A DNA stretch of 64,000 nt from contig NZ_CP019038.1 in the NCBI RefSeq assembly GCF_001941825.1, positions 3,162,001-3,226,000 on the forward strand, given 5' to 3'. The notes below the pieces were generated by a model that ran no database searches, was not told where the DNA came from, and saw only the letters and a list, made by a program, of their open reading frames with translations. Shown piece by piece: positions 29,119-39,476 of the stretch (its first letter is position 1; each line of letters opens with the position of its first letter). The stretch is from Massilia putida. Its GTDB lineage: Bacteria > Pseudomonadota > Gammaproteobacteria > Burkholderiales > Burkholderiaceae_D. Both the position numbers and the translations under genes were made by a program.

Positions 29119-29469
29119 TCAGGTCGCCAGCGTCGGCCTGCCCTGCCCCAGGATGCGCGCCAGCAGCGGACGTTTGACGGGCGCCGGCAGGGCGCGGTCG
29201 ACGAGTGCCGCCCACTTCACGCTCAGTTGCTCGCAGGTGGCGCGCAGCACCGGATCGGCGTCCGGCAGGCGCGCCAGCGCGTTCAGGTGACGTTCGATCA
29301 CCGACGCGAGTTTCACGCACGGGCCGTCGCCGCCCGCGCGGTCGCAGGCGACCGCATTGGTCACCGTGTATTGCGACATCAGGTGCAGCAGGGCCGCCAC
29401 CAGCAGTTCGTTGCGCGTGGTGCGGCGCGCATCAGGCATGTTCAGTTCGTCCAACAAATCGTCGTCCAC
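29119..29469 (-). CDS. Small protein of unknown function behind a Fur box
   Basis: A 116-residue protein starting at a GTG with a perfect AGGAGG ribosome site. There is no signal peptide or membrane segment. The sequence is mainly helical, with ACDRAGGDGPCVKLASVIERHL in the middle, where two cysteines frame a Gly-rich turn, and a third cysteine near residue 83. I do not recognise the family. A palindrome identical in form to the Fur 7-1-7 consensus lies 20 bp upstream, so it is probably made under iron limitation. Its role may relate to iron, but this is inferred only from the promoter. Confidence 0.72.
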   Translation of the reverse strand: MDDDLLDELNMPDARRTTRNELLVAALLHLMSQYTVTNAVACDRAGGDGPCVKLASVIERHLNALARLPDADPVLRATCEQLSVKWAALVDRALPAPVKRPLLARILGQGRPTLAT

Positions 29470-29488
29470 AAGACCTCCTCGAAATATT

Positions 29489-29503
29489 TGAGAATGATTC
29501 TCA
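29489..29503 (-). promoter_or_regulatory. Fur box
   Basis: TGAGAATGATTCTCA is a perfect 7-1-7 inverted repeat matching the Fur consensus TGATAATNATTATCA at most positions. It lies 20 bp upstream of the GTG start of the small gene ending at 29119. The same sequence could reach no other start nearby: the PuuD-like gene on the other side ends, rather than begins, toward it. Confidence 0.8.
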
Positions 29504-29544
29504 TTTCGATTATGAATCGGGACGAGGCCGAAGGCAAGCGGAAT

Positions 29545-30546
29545 TCAGAGGCGGGTTTCGCGGGCCGCGCGCAGGAATTCGTCCAGCACCGGCGTGCAGT
29601 CGAGCAGGTCGCCGCCGGTGGCCCGGTGGAATTCCGGATGCCACTGCAGGCCCATCACGAACGGCGCGCGCTGGTAGCGGATCGCCTCGACGACGCCGTC
29701 CGGCTCCGACATCGCTTCGACGTGGATATCGCGGCCCAGGTCCTTGACGGCCTGGTGGTGGATCGAATTCACGACGGCGCGCTCGTGCTTGGGAAACATC
29801 TTGCGCAACGACGACCCCTGCGGGAACACGATGGCGTGGCGGTGCGCATCGTAGATGTCATGCACGTGCGGCTGGGCACCGGGGACGTTCGTCGCGACGT
29901 CCTGGTACAAGGTGCCGCCGAACGCGACGTTGATCAGCTGGCAGCCGCGGCAGATGCCCAGCACGGGCTTGCCGGCATCGACGAACTCGTGCAGCAGTTC
30001 CAGTTCGTAGACGTCGCGCGCGCGGTCGCCGCCCCACTCGGGCCGGGTGGGTGTTTCGGAATACGTCATCGGCGAGACGTCCGCCCCGCCCTGCAGCACG
30101 AGGCCGTCCAGGTGGCGCGCGTAATGGCGCATCGTGATGTTGCTGGGGTGGAGCAGTCCGTTCGTATTGACGGTCGGGACCATGAACACGAGCACGTCGC
30201 GCGACATCACCCATTGCGCGATCGATTCCTCGAGATATTGCAGATTCTTGCTGCGCAGGCCTGTCGCGCCCGCTTCGGGATGGAAGATGCGGGCCGACAC
30301 GCCGATGCGCAGCGTGCGCCGCATGAAGTCGCGATTGAATTTATCGGCCAATGCGCGCCAGCGCGAGCGCAGCACGCGGCCGGCCAGGTTCAGCGGCGTG
30401 TCGTCCGTGCGCAGATAGCGCGACGTGCCGCCCCCGGCACGGCGGTCGGGCACGCGCGGCGGGCCCGACGGGCCGTCCTGCGGCGGACCGGATTCGCTCG
30501 CGGGTTCGCCCGGTTTGTTAGCGTGCTTGTCATTGTCCAAAGCCAT
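29545..30546 (-). CDS. Class I glutamine amidotransferase-like hydrolase, PuuD-like
   Basis: Probable hydrolase of gamma-glutamyl amides such as gamma-glutamyl-GABA. It has 333 residues from the ATG at 30546. The catalytic cysteine is in GICRGCQLINV and the histidine-glutamate pair in GLQWHPEFH; the oxyanion region DGLVLQGGADVSP is also present. The first 75 residues are an unusual Pro/Gly/Ser-rich, likely disordered extension followed by a basic helix, absent from E. coli PuuD. No putrescine-pathway genes are adjacent, so the substrate is uncertain. Confidence 0.85.
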   Translation of the reverse strand: MALDNDKHANKPGEPASESGPPQDGPSGPPRVPDRRAGGGTSRYLRTDDTPLNLAGRVLRSRWRALADKFNRDFMRRTLRIGVSARIFHPEAGATGLRSKNLQYLEESIAQWVMSRDVLVFMVPTVNTNGLLHPSNITMRHYARHLDGLVLQGGADVSPMTYSETPTRPEWGGDRARDVYELELLHEFVDAGKPVLGICRGCQLINVAFGGTLYQDVATNVPGAQPHVHDIYDAHRHAIVFPQGSSLRKMFPKHERAVVNSIHHQAVKDLGRDIHVEAMSEPDGVVEAIRYQRAPFVMGLQWHPEFHRATGGDLLDCTPVLDEFLRAARETRL

Positions 30547-30852
30547 GATCTCAATATATCCTTGCGACGGTCGCGCACGATTCGGATTTGAAAAAAATGT
30601 CGTTTTGTTACGAAAGCTCCCGCCACCGCCTCCTATGAACAGGATGCCGGGATGCGCCAGACTTGGCAATCTGTGCAACGAGTACTTGCAAACTTGCGCC
30701 TGACAGGCAAGAATACTGTATTTCCATACAGTTGTTTTGCCCGTACACCGCGTCCCGTCTCCAGGAACGACTCTCCGTCACGTGGCGTGAAGTCGCTTAT
30801 TTTCCCCGCGACAAGATAGAATGCGCAGCATTCGAATGATTGAAGATCAAGC
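30547..30852. other. 306-bp divergent intergenic region between the PuuD-like gene and parE
   Basis: The region holds the divergent promoters of both genes and an SOS-type box near its centre. No convincing gene is present; open frames crossing it lack ribosome sites. Stretches near 30590-30620 are AT-rich. The parE start has only a weak ribosome site (GAAGATC). Confidence 0.6.
30714..30732. promoter_or_regulatory. LexA (SOS) box upstream of parE
   Basis: TACTGTATTTCCATACAGT contains CTGT-N8-ACAG, the LexA operator of beta- and gammaproteobacteria, with outer T and A bases also conserved. It lies 121 bp before the parE ATG and 168 bp before the PuuD-like ATG on the other strand. Confidence 0.6.
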
Positions 30853-32853
<2,001 letters not shown>

Positions 32854-32860
32854 TGCGCAC

Positions 32861-32933
32861 GTAGCGCGTGGGCTCCGGGAGCCCGCCCTACCACACGCGA
32901 TGCCGTAGGGTGGGCACCCCGTGCCCACGCGTA
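32861..32933. repeat. Dispersed inverted repeat, family B copy 5, in the parE-parC spacer
   Basis: Two hairpins in a row: GCGTGGGCTCCGGGAGCCCGC, and GTAGGGTGGGCACCCCGTGCCCACGCGTAC without its middle written out as one unit. Together they fill almost all of the gap between parE and parC. Confidence 0.78.
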
Positions 32934-32962
32934 CAGCTCGAACGAACCGAATACACAGAACT

Positions 32963-35293
32963 ATGACCCAAGCAAGCCTCTTCGAACAACAAAACGCGCC
33001 CTCGGACGATACCGAGACGCTGACTCTTTCCACCTTCGCCGAACGCGCGTACCTGGACTATGCCGTCTCGGTCGTGAAAGGCCGCGCGCTGCCGGACGTC
33101 TCGGACGGTCAGAAGCCGGTCCAGCGCCGCATCCTGTACTCGATGAACGAACTGGGCCTCGGTCCGACCGCGAAACCGCGCAAGTCCGCGACCGTCGTCG
33201 GCGACGTGCTCGGCAAGCTGCACCCGCACGGCGACCAGTCGGTCTACGACGCCCTCGTGCGCATGGCCCAGGACTTTTCGCTGCGCTATCCGCTGATCGA
33301 CGGCCAGGGCAACTTCGGCTCGCGCGACGGCGACGGCGCCGCCGCGATGCGTTACACGGAAGCCCGCCTGACACCGGTCTCGCGCCTGCTGCTCGACGAG
33401 ATCGACATGGGCACGGTCGACTTCCAGCCGAACTACGACGGTTCGAGCGAAGAACCGCGCACCCTGCCCGCGCGCCTGCCGATGCTGCTGCTGAACGGCG
33501 CGTCCGGCATCGCGGTCGGCATGGCCACCGAGATCCCGTCGCACAACCTGCGCGAAGTGGCGGCATCCGCCGTCGCGATGATCCGCAATCCCAAGATCAC
33601 GCACGCCGAGCTGATGACCCTGATGCCCGGCCCGGACTATCCGGGCGGCGGCCAGATCATCACCCCCGCGTCCGCCATCGCCGACATGTATGCGGCCGGC
33701 CGCGGTTCGATGAAGGTGCGCGCGCGCTGGAAGATCGAGGAACTGGCGCGCGGCCAGTGGCAGGCCGTCGTCACCGAGCTGCCGCCCGGCGTGTCGTCGC
33801 AGCGCGTGCTGGAAGAGATCGAGGAACTCACGAACCCGAAGATCAAGGTCGGCAAGAAGACCTTGTTGCCCGAACAGCTGACGCTGAAGCAGACGATCCT
33901 CGGCGCGCTGGATGCCGTGCGCGACGAATCCGGCCGCGACGCCCCGGTGCGCCTCGTGTTCGAGCCGAAGTCGAAGAACCAGGATCAGACGGAATTCATG
34001 CTGATGCTGCTGGCGCACACGTCGCTGGAAACCTCCAGCCCGATCAACCTCGTGATGATCGGCGGCGACGGCCGCCCGCGCCAGAAAGGCTTGTCCGAGA
34101 TCCTGCAGGAATGGATCGACTACCGCTTCGTCACGGTCCGCCGCCGCACGGCATTCAGGCTGGGCAAGGTCAACGACCGCATCCACATCCTGGAAGGCCG
34201 CGAGACCGTCCTGCTGAACATCGATGAAGTCATCCACATCATCCGCAACTCGGACGATCCGAAGGCCGCGCTGATCGAGCGCTTCCGCCTGTCGGAGCGC
34301 CAGGCCGAGGACATCCTGGAAATCCGCCTGCGCCAGCTGGCGCGCCTGGAAGCGATCAAGATCCAACAGGAGCTGGCCGAGCTGCGCAACGAAAAGGAAA
34401 AGCTGGAAGACATCCTCGAGAACCCGTCGTCGATGAAGCGCCTGATCATCCGCGAGATCGAGCTTGACGCGAAACAGTACGGCGACGACCGCCGCACGCT
34501 GATCGAGGAAGCGCAGAAGGCCGTGGCCGAGCAGAAGATCGTCGACGAGCCGGTGACCGTCATCGTGTCCGAAAAAGGCTGGGTGCGCGCGCGCGCCGGC
34601 GTCGGCCACGATCCGGCCCAGTTCACGTTCAAGGCGGGCGACTCGCTGTACGGTGCGTTCGAGTGCCGCACCGTCGACACGCTGCTGTGCATCGGCGACA
34701 ACGGCAAGGTGTATTCCGTGCCCGTGGCCGCCCTGCCCGGCGCGCGCGGCGACGGCGTGCCCATCACGACCCTCGTCGACCTGTCGGGCGGCGGCCGCAT
34801 CCTGTACTACTACGTGGGTCCGGCCGACACGCGCCTGCTGCTCGCGACGTCGACCGGCTTCGGCTTCATCACGAAGGCCGGCGACATGATCACGCGCCTG
34901 AAAGGTGGTAAATCGTTTATCACGCTGGACGACGGCGCCGTGCCGCTGCCGCCGCGCGTGGTCACGGACAATGCGGGCGCGATCGCCTGCCTGTCCGAAA
35001 AAGGCCGCGTGCTGGTGTTCGGCATCGACGAAATGAAGGTGCTGCAGAACGGCGGCCGCGGCGTGATCCTGATGGGCCTCGATCCGAAGGAAAAGTTGCT
35101 GGCCGTCCAGCCGATCAGCCAGAAGGGCCTGAACGTGGTCGGCACGTGGGCCGGCGACAAGCCGCGCACGGTGGAGCTGTTCGCGTCCGGCCTGGAGCCG
35201 CACTTCGGCAAGCGCGCCAACAAGGGCAAGCCGTTGTCGGCGAAACTCAAGGCCAAGGACCTGGCGATGCGCACCACGGGCGACGCCGGTTAA
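32963..35293 (+). CDS. parC: DNA topoisomerase IV subunit A
   Basis: DNA-cleaving subunit of topoisomerase IV. It has 776 residues from the ATG at 32963. The winged-helix core includes the quinolone-resistance region [18 protein letters not shown] and the catalytic tyrosine in [11 protein letters not shown] coiled-coil with [13 protein letters not shown] follows, then a C-terminal beta-pinwheel (about 490-760) that is shorter than in GyrA and lacks the GyrA box. An in-frame start upstream at 32921 would lie inside the repeat. An IS256 element begins 25 bp after the stop codon. Confidence 0.96.
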   Translation: MTQASLFEQQNAPSDDTETLTLSTFAERAYLDYAVSVVKGRALPDVSDGQKPVQRRILYSMNELGLGPTAKPRKSATVVGDVLGKLHPHGDQSVYDALVRMAQDFSLRYPLIDGQGNFGSRDGDGAAAMRYTEARLTPVSRLLLDEIDMGTVDFQPNYDGSSEEPRTLPARLPMLLLNGASGIAVGMATEIPSHNLREVAASAVAMIRNPKITHAELMTLMPGPDYPGGGQIITPASAIADMYAAGRGSMKVRARWKIEELARGQWQAVVTELPPGVSSQRVLEEIEELTNPKIKVGKKTLLPEQLTLKQTILGALDAVRDESGRDAPVRLVFEPKSKNQDQTEFMLMLLAHTSLETSSPINLVMIGGDGRPRQKGLSEILQEWIDYRFVTVRRRTAFRLGKVNDRIHILEGRETVLLNIDEVIHIIRNSDDPKAALIERFRLSERQAEDILEIRLRQLARLEAIKIQQELAELRNEKEKLEDILENPSSMKRLIIREIELDAKQYGDDRRTLIEEAQKAVAEQKIVDEPVTVIVSEKGWVRARAGVGHDPAQFTFKAGDSLYGAFECRTVDTLLCIGDNGKVYSVPVAALPGARGDGVPITTLVDLSGGGRILYYYVGPADTRLLLATSTGFGFITKAGDMITRLKGGKSFITLDDGAVPLPPRVVTDNAGAIACLSEKGRVLVFGIDEMKVLQNGGRGVILMGLDPKEKLLAVQPISQKGLNVVGTWAGDKPRTVELFASGLEPHFGKRANKGKPLSAKLKAKDLAMRTTGDAG

Positions 35294-35317
35294 AGTCCCC
35301 GCGCATCAAACGACAAA

Positions 35318-36668
35318 GGGGGTGTACCAGATTCTGTGTAAACGATTCTTCGTTTAAGTCTGCGGCACCCGGTCTTCAAACTGGATGGCGAAGCGGTTTA
35401 ACGCAGCTTTCCAGTCCCGTATCGGCATCGTCCACTTCTTGCTGATGTTGTTCAGGGCAAGATAAAACAGCTTGCTGACAGCTTCATCGGTCGGAAAGGA
35501 ACTGCGGGCCTTGGTCACTTTTCGCAGGCTCATGTTAATCGATTCAATAGCGTTCGTGGTGTATATCACCTTTCGGATTTCCGGCGGGTAGTCGAAGAAC
35601 GGTATGACGCGCGCCCAGTTACGGCGCCAGGACTGACTTATCGGTTTATACTGTTTATCCCATTTATCTTCGAATTCGGCAAGCCTGAGTTCAGCCTCGT
35701 CGGTAGTGGCTGCACTGTAAATCAACTTCAGATCGGCGGCGACTTCCTTCTGCGCTTTCCAGGGCACGAAATTCAGGCTGTTGCGCACCATGTGAACGAT
35801 GCACAGCTGAACCGAGGTCTGCGGGTAGACCGCCTCGATGGCGTCCGGGAAGCCTTTCAGGCCGTCGACGCAGGCGATGAATATGTCCTGCACGCCACGA
35901 TTTTTTAGCTCGGTCACGACCTGCAGCCAGAACTTCGCGCCTTCAGTTTGGGAGATCCACAGGCCCAGCACCTCCTTGTGGCCATCCATGTTGACGCCGA
36001 TGGCCAGGTAGACCGCCTTGGTACGCACCGCGCCGTTGTCGCGCACCTTGACGTGAATGCAGTCGAGATAGAGGATCGGGTACACGGCGTCGAGCGGGCG
36101 GGCCTGCCAGAGCTTCACATCCTCGCTGACAGCGTCCGTGACGTTGGAAATGAGGGTCGGTGACACCTCGGTGCCGTACATCTCTTCCAGATGGCTTTGG
36201 ATCTCCCGCACGCTCAGGCCACGCGCGTAGAGCGAGATGATTTTGTCGTCGAAGCCGGTCCAGCGTGTCTGATGCTTGACGACGATCTGCGGCTCGAACG
36301 TGCCCTGGCGGTCGCGAGGAACGTCAAGCGGCAGCGCGCCGAAATCGCCCTTGAGCGTCTTGATGCTATGGCCGTTGCGGGTGTTGGCAGTGCTGTTGGT
36401 CACCTCGCCGCTTTTGTCGTGGCCCAGGTGGTCGGTCATCTCGACTTCCAGCGCGCGCTCGACCAGCATCTTGGTGAGCTGCTTGAGCAGCCCATTTTCG
36501 CCGATCAGGTCCTCGGGCTTCTGGTAGTTTGCCAGCAGGCCGTCGGCAAGTTTGAGCAGTTCCGGATCGGGCTTGGCCCGCTTGTTACGCTTTACAACGG
36601 TCATCGTTTCTCCTAATGGCGGCAGTGTCCTGCCAAATGACCGTTTACACAATATTATTTACACCCTC
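35318..36668 (-). mobile_element. IS256-family insertion sequence, complete, with target duplication
   Basis: A 1351-bp element. The terminal inverted repeats (35318-35344 and 36642-36668) match at 20 of 27 positions: both ends share GGGTGTA and TGTGTAAACG blocks. An 8-bp direct repeat ACGACAAA flanks it (35310-35317 and 36669-36676), the size expected for IS256. One full-length transposase gene is inside. It is the only copy in the window, and the intact gene and exact target duplication suggest a recent insertion. Confidence 0.92.
35354..36604 (-). CDS. IS256-family (Mutator-type) DDE transposase
   Basis: A 416-residue transposase that cuts and joins DNA at the element ends. The DDE triad can be placed in ILYLDCIHVK (first Asp), FIACVDGLKGFPDAI (second Asp) and the YTTNAIESIN segment (Glu), all with family-typical surroundings. 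LCIVHMVRNSL, the conserved C/H region, lies between the second Asp and the Glu. No frameshift or stop interrupts the frame. The start at 36604 is the ATG before VVKRNKR, after a TAGGAG ribosome site. Confidence 0.96.
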   Translation of the reverse strand: MTVVKRNKRAKPDPELLKLADGLLANYQKPEDLIGENGLLKQLTKMLVERALEVEMTDHLGHDKSGEVTNSTANTRNGHSIKTLKGDFGALPLDVPRDRQGTFEPQIVVKHQTRWTGFDDKIISLYARGLSVREIQSHLEEMYGTEVSPTLISNVTDAVSEDVKLWQARPLDAVYPILYLDCIHVKVRDNGAVRTKAVYLAIGVNMDGHKEVLGLWISQTEGAKFWLQVVTELKNRGVQDIFIACVDGLKGFPDAIEAVYPQTSVQLCIVHMVRNSLNFVPWKAQKEVAADLKLIYSAATTDEAELRLAEFEDKWDKQYKPISQSWRRNWARVIPFFDYPPEIRKVIYTTNAIESINMSLRKVTKARSSFPTDEAVSKLFYLALNNISKKWTMPIRDWKAALNRFAIQFEDRVPQT

Positions 36669-36701
36669 ACGACAAACGGACCCGCGGGTCCGTTTGTCGT
36701 T
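36669..36701. terminator. Palindrome between convergent parC and the exported KA-rich gene, cut by the IS
   Basis: Arms of 16 bp (ACGACAAACGGACCCG at 36669-36684 and CGGGTCCGTTTGTCGT at 36685-36700) form a perfect stem with no loop bases. One more pair (A/T) would have existed before the IS inserted. The T-rich tail is poor, so termination strength is uncertain, but position between two convergent genes fits a shared terminator. Confidence 0.6.
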
Positions 36702-36716
36702 GGTGCGCCCGCCAAA

Positions 36717-37262
36717 TTACTTGGCGGCGTCCTTGTGCGCTTCGGCCGTGGCTTCGGCGCGTTTTTCGTTGGCCTTGGCGTGGGCCTTGGCTTTATCGGC
36801 GTTGGCGTCCACGATCTTCTTCTGGGCCTTTTCGTCGGCCTTGATCATGGTCTTCTGGGCGTCGTAGGTGGCGTCGGCGGTCTTTTCCTCGGCCTTGGCG
36901 GCAGCCTTGGGCTTGTCTTCCGGATCAGCCTTGGCGACCTTCTCGTTGGCCTTGGCGATCTTCTTCTCGGCCTTGCTCTGAGCCTTGGCCTTCTTCTCGT
37001 TGGCCTTGCTCGTGGCCTTGCTGATCTTCTCGTCCTGCTTCGAGATCTCCTTGGCTTCCTTCTCGTCGGCCTTGTTGATCTTCTTGTCGGCCTTGGCGTC
37101 GCCGGTCGACGTCGTGCCGGCGGCGCCGCTCTGGCCCGTCGACATGGTCGTGCCGGTGGTCGTGGCGGTCGTGGTGGCCGGGGTGGCCGGTGCGGTGGCG
37201 GTTTGGGCGTAGACCGAGGTGGCGAACAGGCCGGCGATCAGGGTGGCGAGCAGTTTATTCAT
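36717..37262 (-). CDS. Exported Ala/Lys-rich, coiled-coil-like protein
   Basis: A 181-residue protein with a signal peptide (MNKLLATLIAGLFA, ending SVYAQT). A Thr/Ala-rich stretch to about residue 55 is followed by 120 residues of repeating KA-E/D-K units (KANEKKAKAQSKAEKKIAKA and similar), which would form a long charged helix. The style resembles TolA-like spacer domains, but the anchoring and C-terminal domains of TolA are absent. A shifted start at 37265 would add one Met; the spacing from the AGGAG site favours 37262. Function unknown. Confidence 0.75.
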   Translation of the reverse strand: MNKLLATLIAGLFATSVYAQTATAPATPATTTATTTGTTMSTGQSGAAGTTSTGDAKADKKINKADEKEAKEISKQDEKISKATSKANEKKAKAQSKAEKKIAKANEKVAKADPEDKPKAAAKAEEKTADATYDAQKTMIKADEKAQKKIVDANADKAKAHAKANEKRAEATAEAHKDAAK

Positions 37263-37425
37263 CATGGTTCTCCTGAAGTGATTATGGTGAGGCGGCGCGA
37301 CGAGGCGCCGTGTGTTTTTGTTAACTCGAGCCATCAGAATAGGCTTCGGCAGTCACACGCTCTGTTCGCCAGCGCACGTAGTACATACCGCTCGTCATTT
37401 AATTTGTGACCAGATCTTTCAGCTG

Positions 37426-37947
37426 TCAGGACCCCGACCGCGCCGCCGCTTTCTCGGCACCCTTGCGTTTCGATTCGGCATGTTTCTTCTTGCTCGCCTT
37501 CACCGCGGCTTCCGTCTTCATGCGGCTGCCCGGTGGCTCCTTCACGGCCCGTGCATTCGCCTTCATGACTTCGCTCTCGGCCTTGGTCCCGGTCTCGCCG
37601 CGCCCGCCGGTGGCCGCGGCGTTGGGGTCGGTGTTGTTGGGCGCCGTCGTGTTGGTGGCCTGCGCATTCACGTTGTCGGACTTGCCCGGCGCCGGATTGA
37701 TCACGGCCGTGCTTTTGCCGATGACTTGGCCCGCGGTGTCGACCCCGGCCGCCTGCCGGCCCGTGTCACCGTGCTTCGATCGCGTATTGGCCGTGCCGTC
37801 CGTGCGCAGGCCGGTGCCGGACACGCCGGCGGCGGTGGTGTTGTTGCCGGACACGGCCTGGCCGATCGGCGCCGTGTTGGCGGTGGTCTGGGCCCAGGCC
37901 GACGACGCCAGCAGGGCACACGCGAGGGTGGAGAGGAATTTGTTCAT
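37426..37947 (-). CDS. Exported low-complexity protein, related in layout to its neighbour
   Basis: A 173-residue protein whose signal peptide (MNKFLSTLACALLASSAWAQ) closely resembles that of the gene 160 bp downstream. The mature part is rich in Thr, Asn, Gly and Ala, then turns Lys/Ala-rich over the last 45 residues (KASKKKHAESKRKGAEKA). No domain is recognised. The shared signal peptide and basic tail suggest the two genes arose by duplication and diverged. Confidence 0.7.
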   Translation of the reverse strand: MNKFLSTLACALLASSAWAQTTANTAPIGQAVSGNNTTAAGVSGTGLRTDGTANTRSKHGDTGRQAAGVDTAGQVIGKSTAVINPAPGKSDNVNAQATNTTAPNNTDPNAAATGGRGETGTKAESEVMKANARAVKEPPGSRMKTEAAVKASKKKHAESKRKGAEKAAARSGS

Positions 37948-38051
37948 GATGATCCCGTTTCGTCATGCGATTGGTAGGTCGAAACGAGGATAGGTGCGCC
38001 GTCCGGGTGTATCTGTTCGGCAGCGCACCCTGGCGGGGCGTTACACAGCGG

Positions 38052-39461
38052 CTATTTCTTGCCGGCGTACAAGTCGATGATGTCGCCGATGCCGTCCTGG
38101 CAGACCGGACAGAACTGCCCGCTGCGGTCGAACATGATGCATTGCATGGCCGGACGATAATAGCCGGTCGCCTCATAGTTCGCGCCTTCGAACGCCCCGA
38201 TCGCCTTGCGGTACCTGGCCTGCGCGAACAGGGCGTTCGTGTGCGCCAGGTCTTCCCGGAACAGCGCGCTCATCTCCGCCTCCGGCCGGTTCGCCGCCCG
38301 CAGCGCCGCGCGCTTCTTCTGGTACTCGCGCGAGTAGGCTTCGTACTCGGCCTTGGGCCACGGCGTCGGCAGCGGCGTGCCGGCCTGCACATACTTCTTC
38401 CATTTCAGGTGGGCCGGATCGCGCAGCGCCGTCACGTTGGGTTCCCACGGCTCCATGCGCACGCCGCTGGATTGGTAAGCGACGGGCGACGTGTAATACT
38501 CGTCGGCCAGCCCGGCGAAGTGGTGGCCGAACTCGTGCACGAACAGATAGTCGGCCCAGTCATTGCCGGCGGCGGCCGTGCTGAACTGGCCGAAGATGCC
38601 GCCTCCGCCATACGTGTCGTTGTTGACGAGGATCTCGATGAATTCGTATGGCGCATACTGGGCAATATCGCGCAGCGCACGGTTGTCCAGGGTCAGCACG
38701 TAACGCTCGCTGCCGAAGATGTCGTAGCGCGTGCCCAGCGCGGACGCGTGGTGCACACCCGTCGACGGCCGCGACACGCCCGATTCCTGCGTCGGTACGG
38801 CCAGCGCCCACACATTGAAATCGTTCGCGCGCTCCTTGAACGGCGACACTTCGAACAAGTGCTGCGCGAGACGGCGCACGGCGGCCTCGAACTTGGGCAT
38901 CTCGGCCTGCGTATAGCCGTCGCCCAGCACGAGCAGGTCGACCTTGTCGGGCGACGGACCGCTGACCCGGATCGGAATCGGCTTTGCCGGCGCCGGCCCT
39001 TGCGCGCGCACGACGTCCTGCGCATCCGTATCGACATCCACGCTCCACGCGACGGAGAACTGGTTGCGCTCGTCGCGTTTCAGGATGCGCACGCGCACGG
39101 GACGGTCAGGCTTGGGAAAACGCACGGATTCGTGAAATCCGCGGCTGAGCTTATTCGCTTCCTCGGTCGTCTTCCACTCGCCGAACACGGTGGAAAAGTC
39201 GCGCGAATACAGCAAGTCGCCCGTCTTCGCGTCGGCCACCTCGACGCGGTTGTTGCCGCGGTTGGTGTCGTCGAACCGCCGCGACATCGCGCCCGGCCAC
39301 GGCAGCGGTTCGATCAGCACGCGCTCGATCGCGTATTGTTCGGACAGTGCGTTGCCGCTGTGGATGTAGTCGAGGCGGACGGTGGCGGGCTGGGTTGCCT
39401 GGGCAAGGGCCAGCGCAGGGAAGGCCCAGGCGGCGAGCAGGCGCAGCATCGATCGGTACAT
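38052..39461 (-). CDS. Secreted zinc metallopeptidase, M64 (IgA peptidase) family
   Basis: A 469-residue exported protease. A signal peptide covers about residues 1-21 (ending ALAQA). An N-terminal domain of about 145 residues is beta-rich. The M64 catalytic domain has VDLLVLGDGYTQAEM near residue 175, NNDTYGGGGIFG, and the zinc site FVHEFGHHFAGLADEYY, which supplies two histidines, the general-base Glu and a downstream Asp. A C-terminal CxxC pair (FCPVCQD) completes the usual family layout. M64 members in gut bacteria cleave IgA; the substrate here is unknown. Confidence 0.9.
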   Translation of the reverse strand: MYRSMLRLLAAWAFPALALAQATQPATVRLDYIHSGNALSEQYAIERVLIEPLPWPGAMSRRFDDTNRGNNRVEVADAKTGDLLYSRDFSTVFGEWKTTEEANKLSRGFHESVRFPKPDRPVRVRILKRDERNQFSVAWSVDVDTDAQDVVRAQGPAPAKPIPIRVSGPSPDKVDLLVLGDGYTQAEMPKFEAAVRRLAQHLFEVSPFKERANDFNVWALAVPTQESGVSRPSTGVHHASALGTRYDIFGSERYVLTLDNRALRDIAQYAPYEFIEILVNNDTYGGGGIFGQFSTAAAGNDWADYLFVHEFGHHFAGLADEYYTSPVAYQSSGVRMEPWEPNVTALRDPAHLKWKKYVQAGTPLPTPWPKAEYEAYSREYQKKRAALRAANRPEAEMSALFREDLAHTNALFAQARYRKAIGAFEGANYEATGYYRPAMQCIMFDRSGQFCPVCQDGIGDIIDLYAGKK

Positions 39462-39476
39462 GGGGTCGCTCCTTCG

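Noticed and set aside
35318..36668. Composite transposon or genomic island around the IS256 copy
   Set aside because: Only one copy is present, the flanks are housekeeping genes, and the 8-bp duplication shows a simple insertion.
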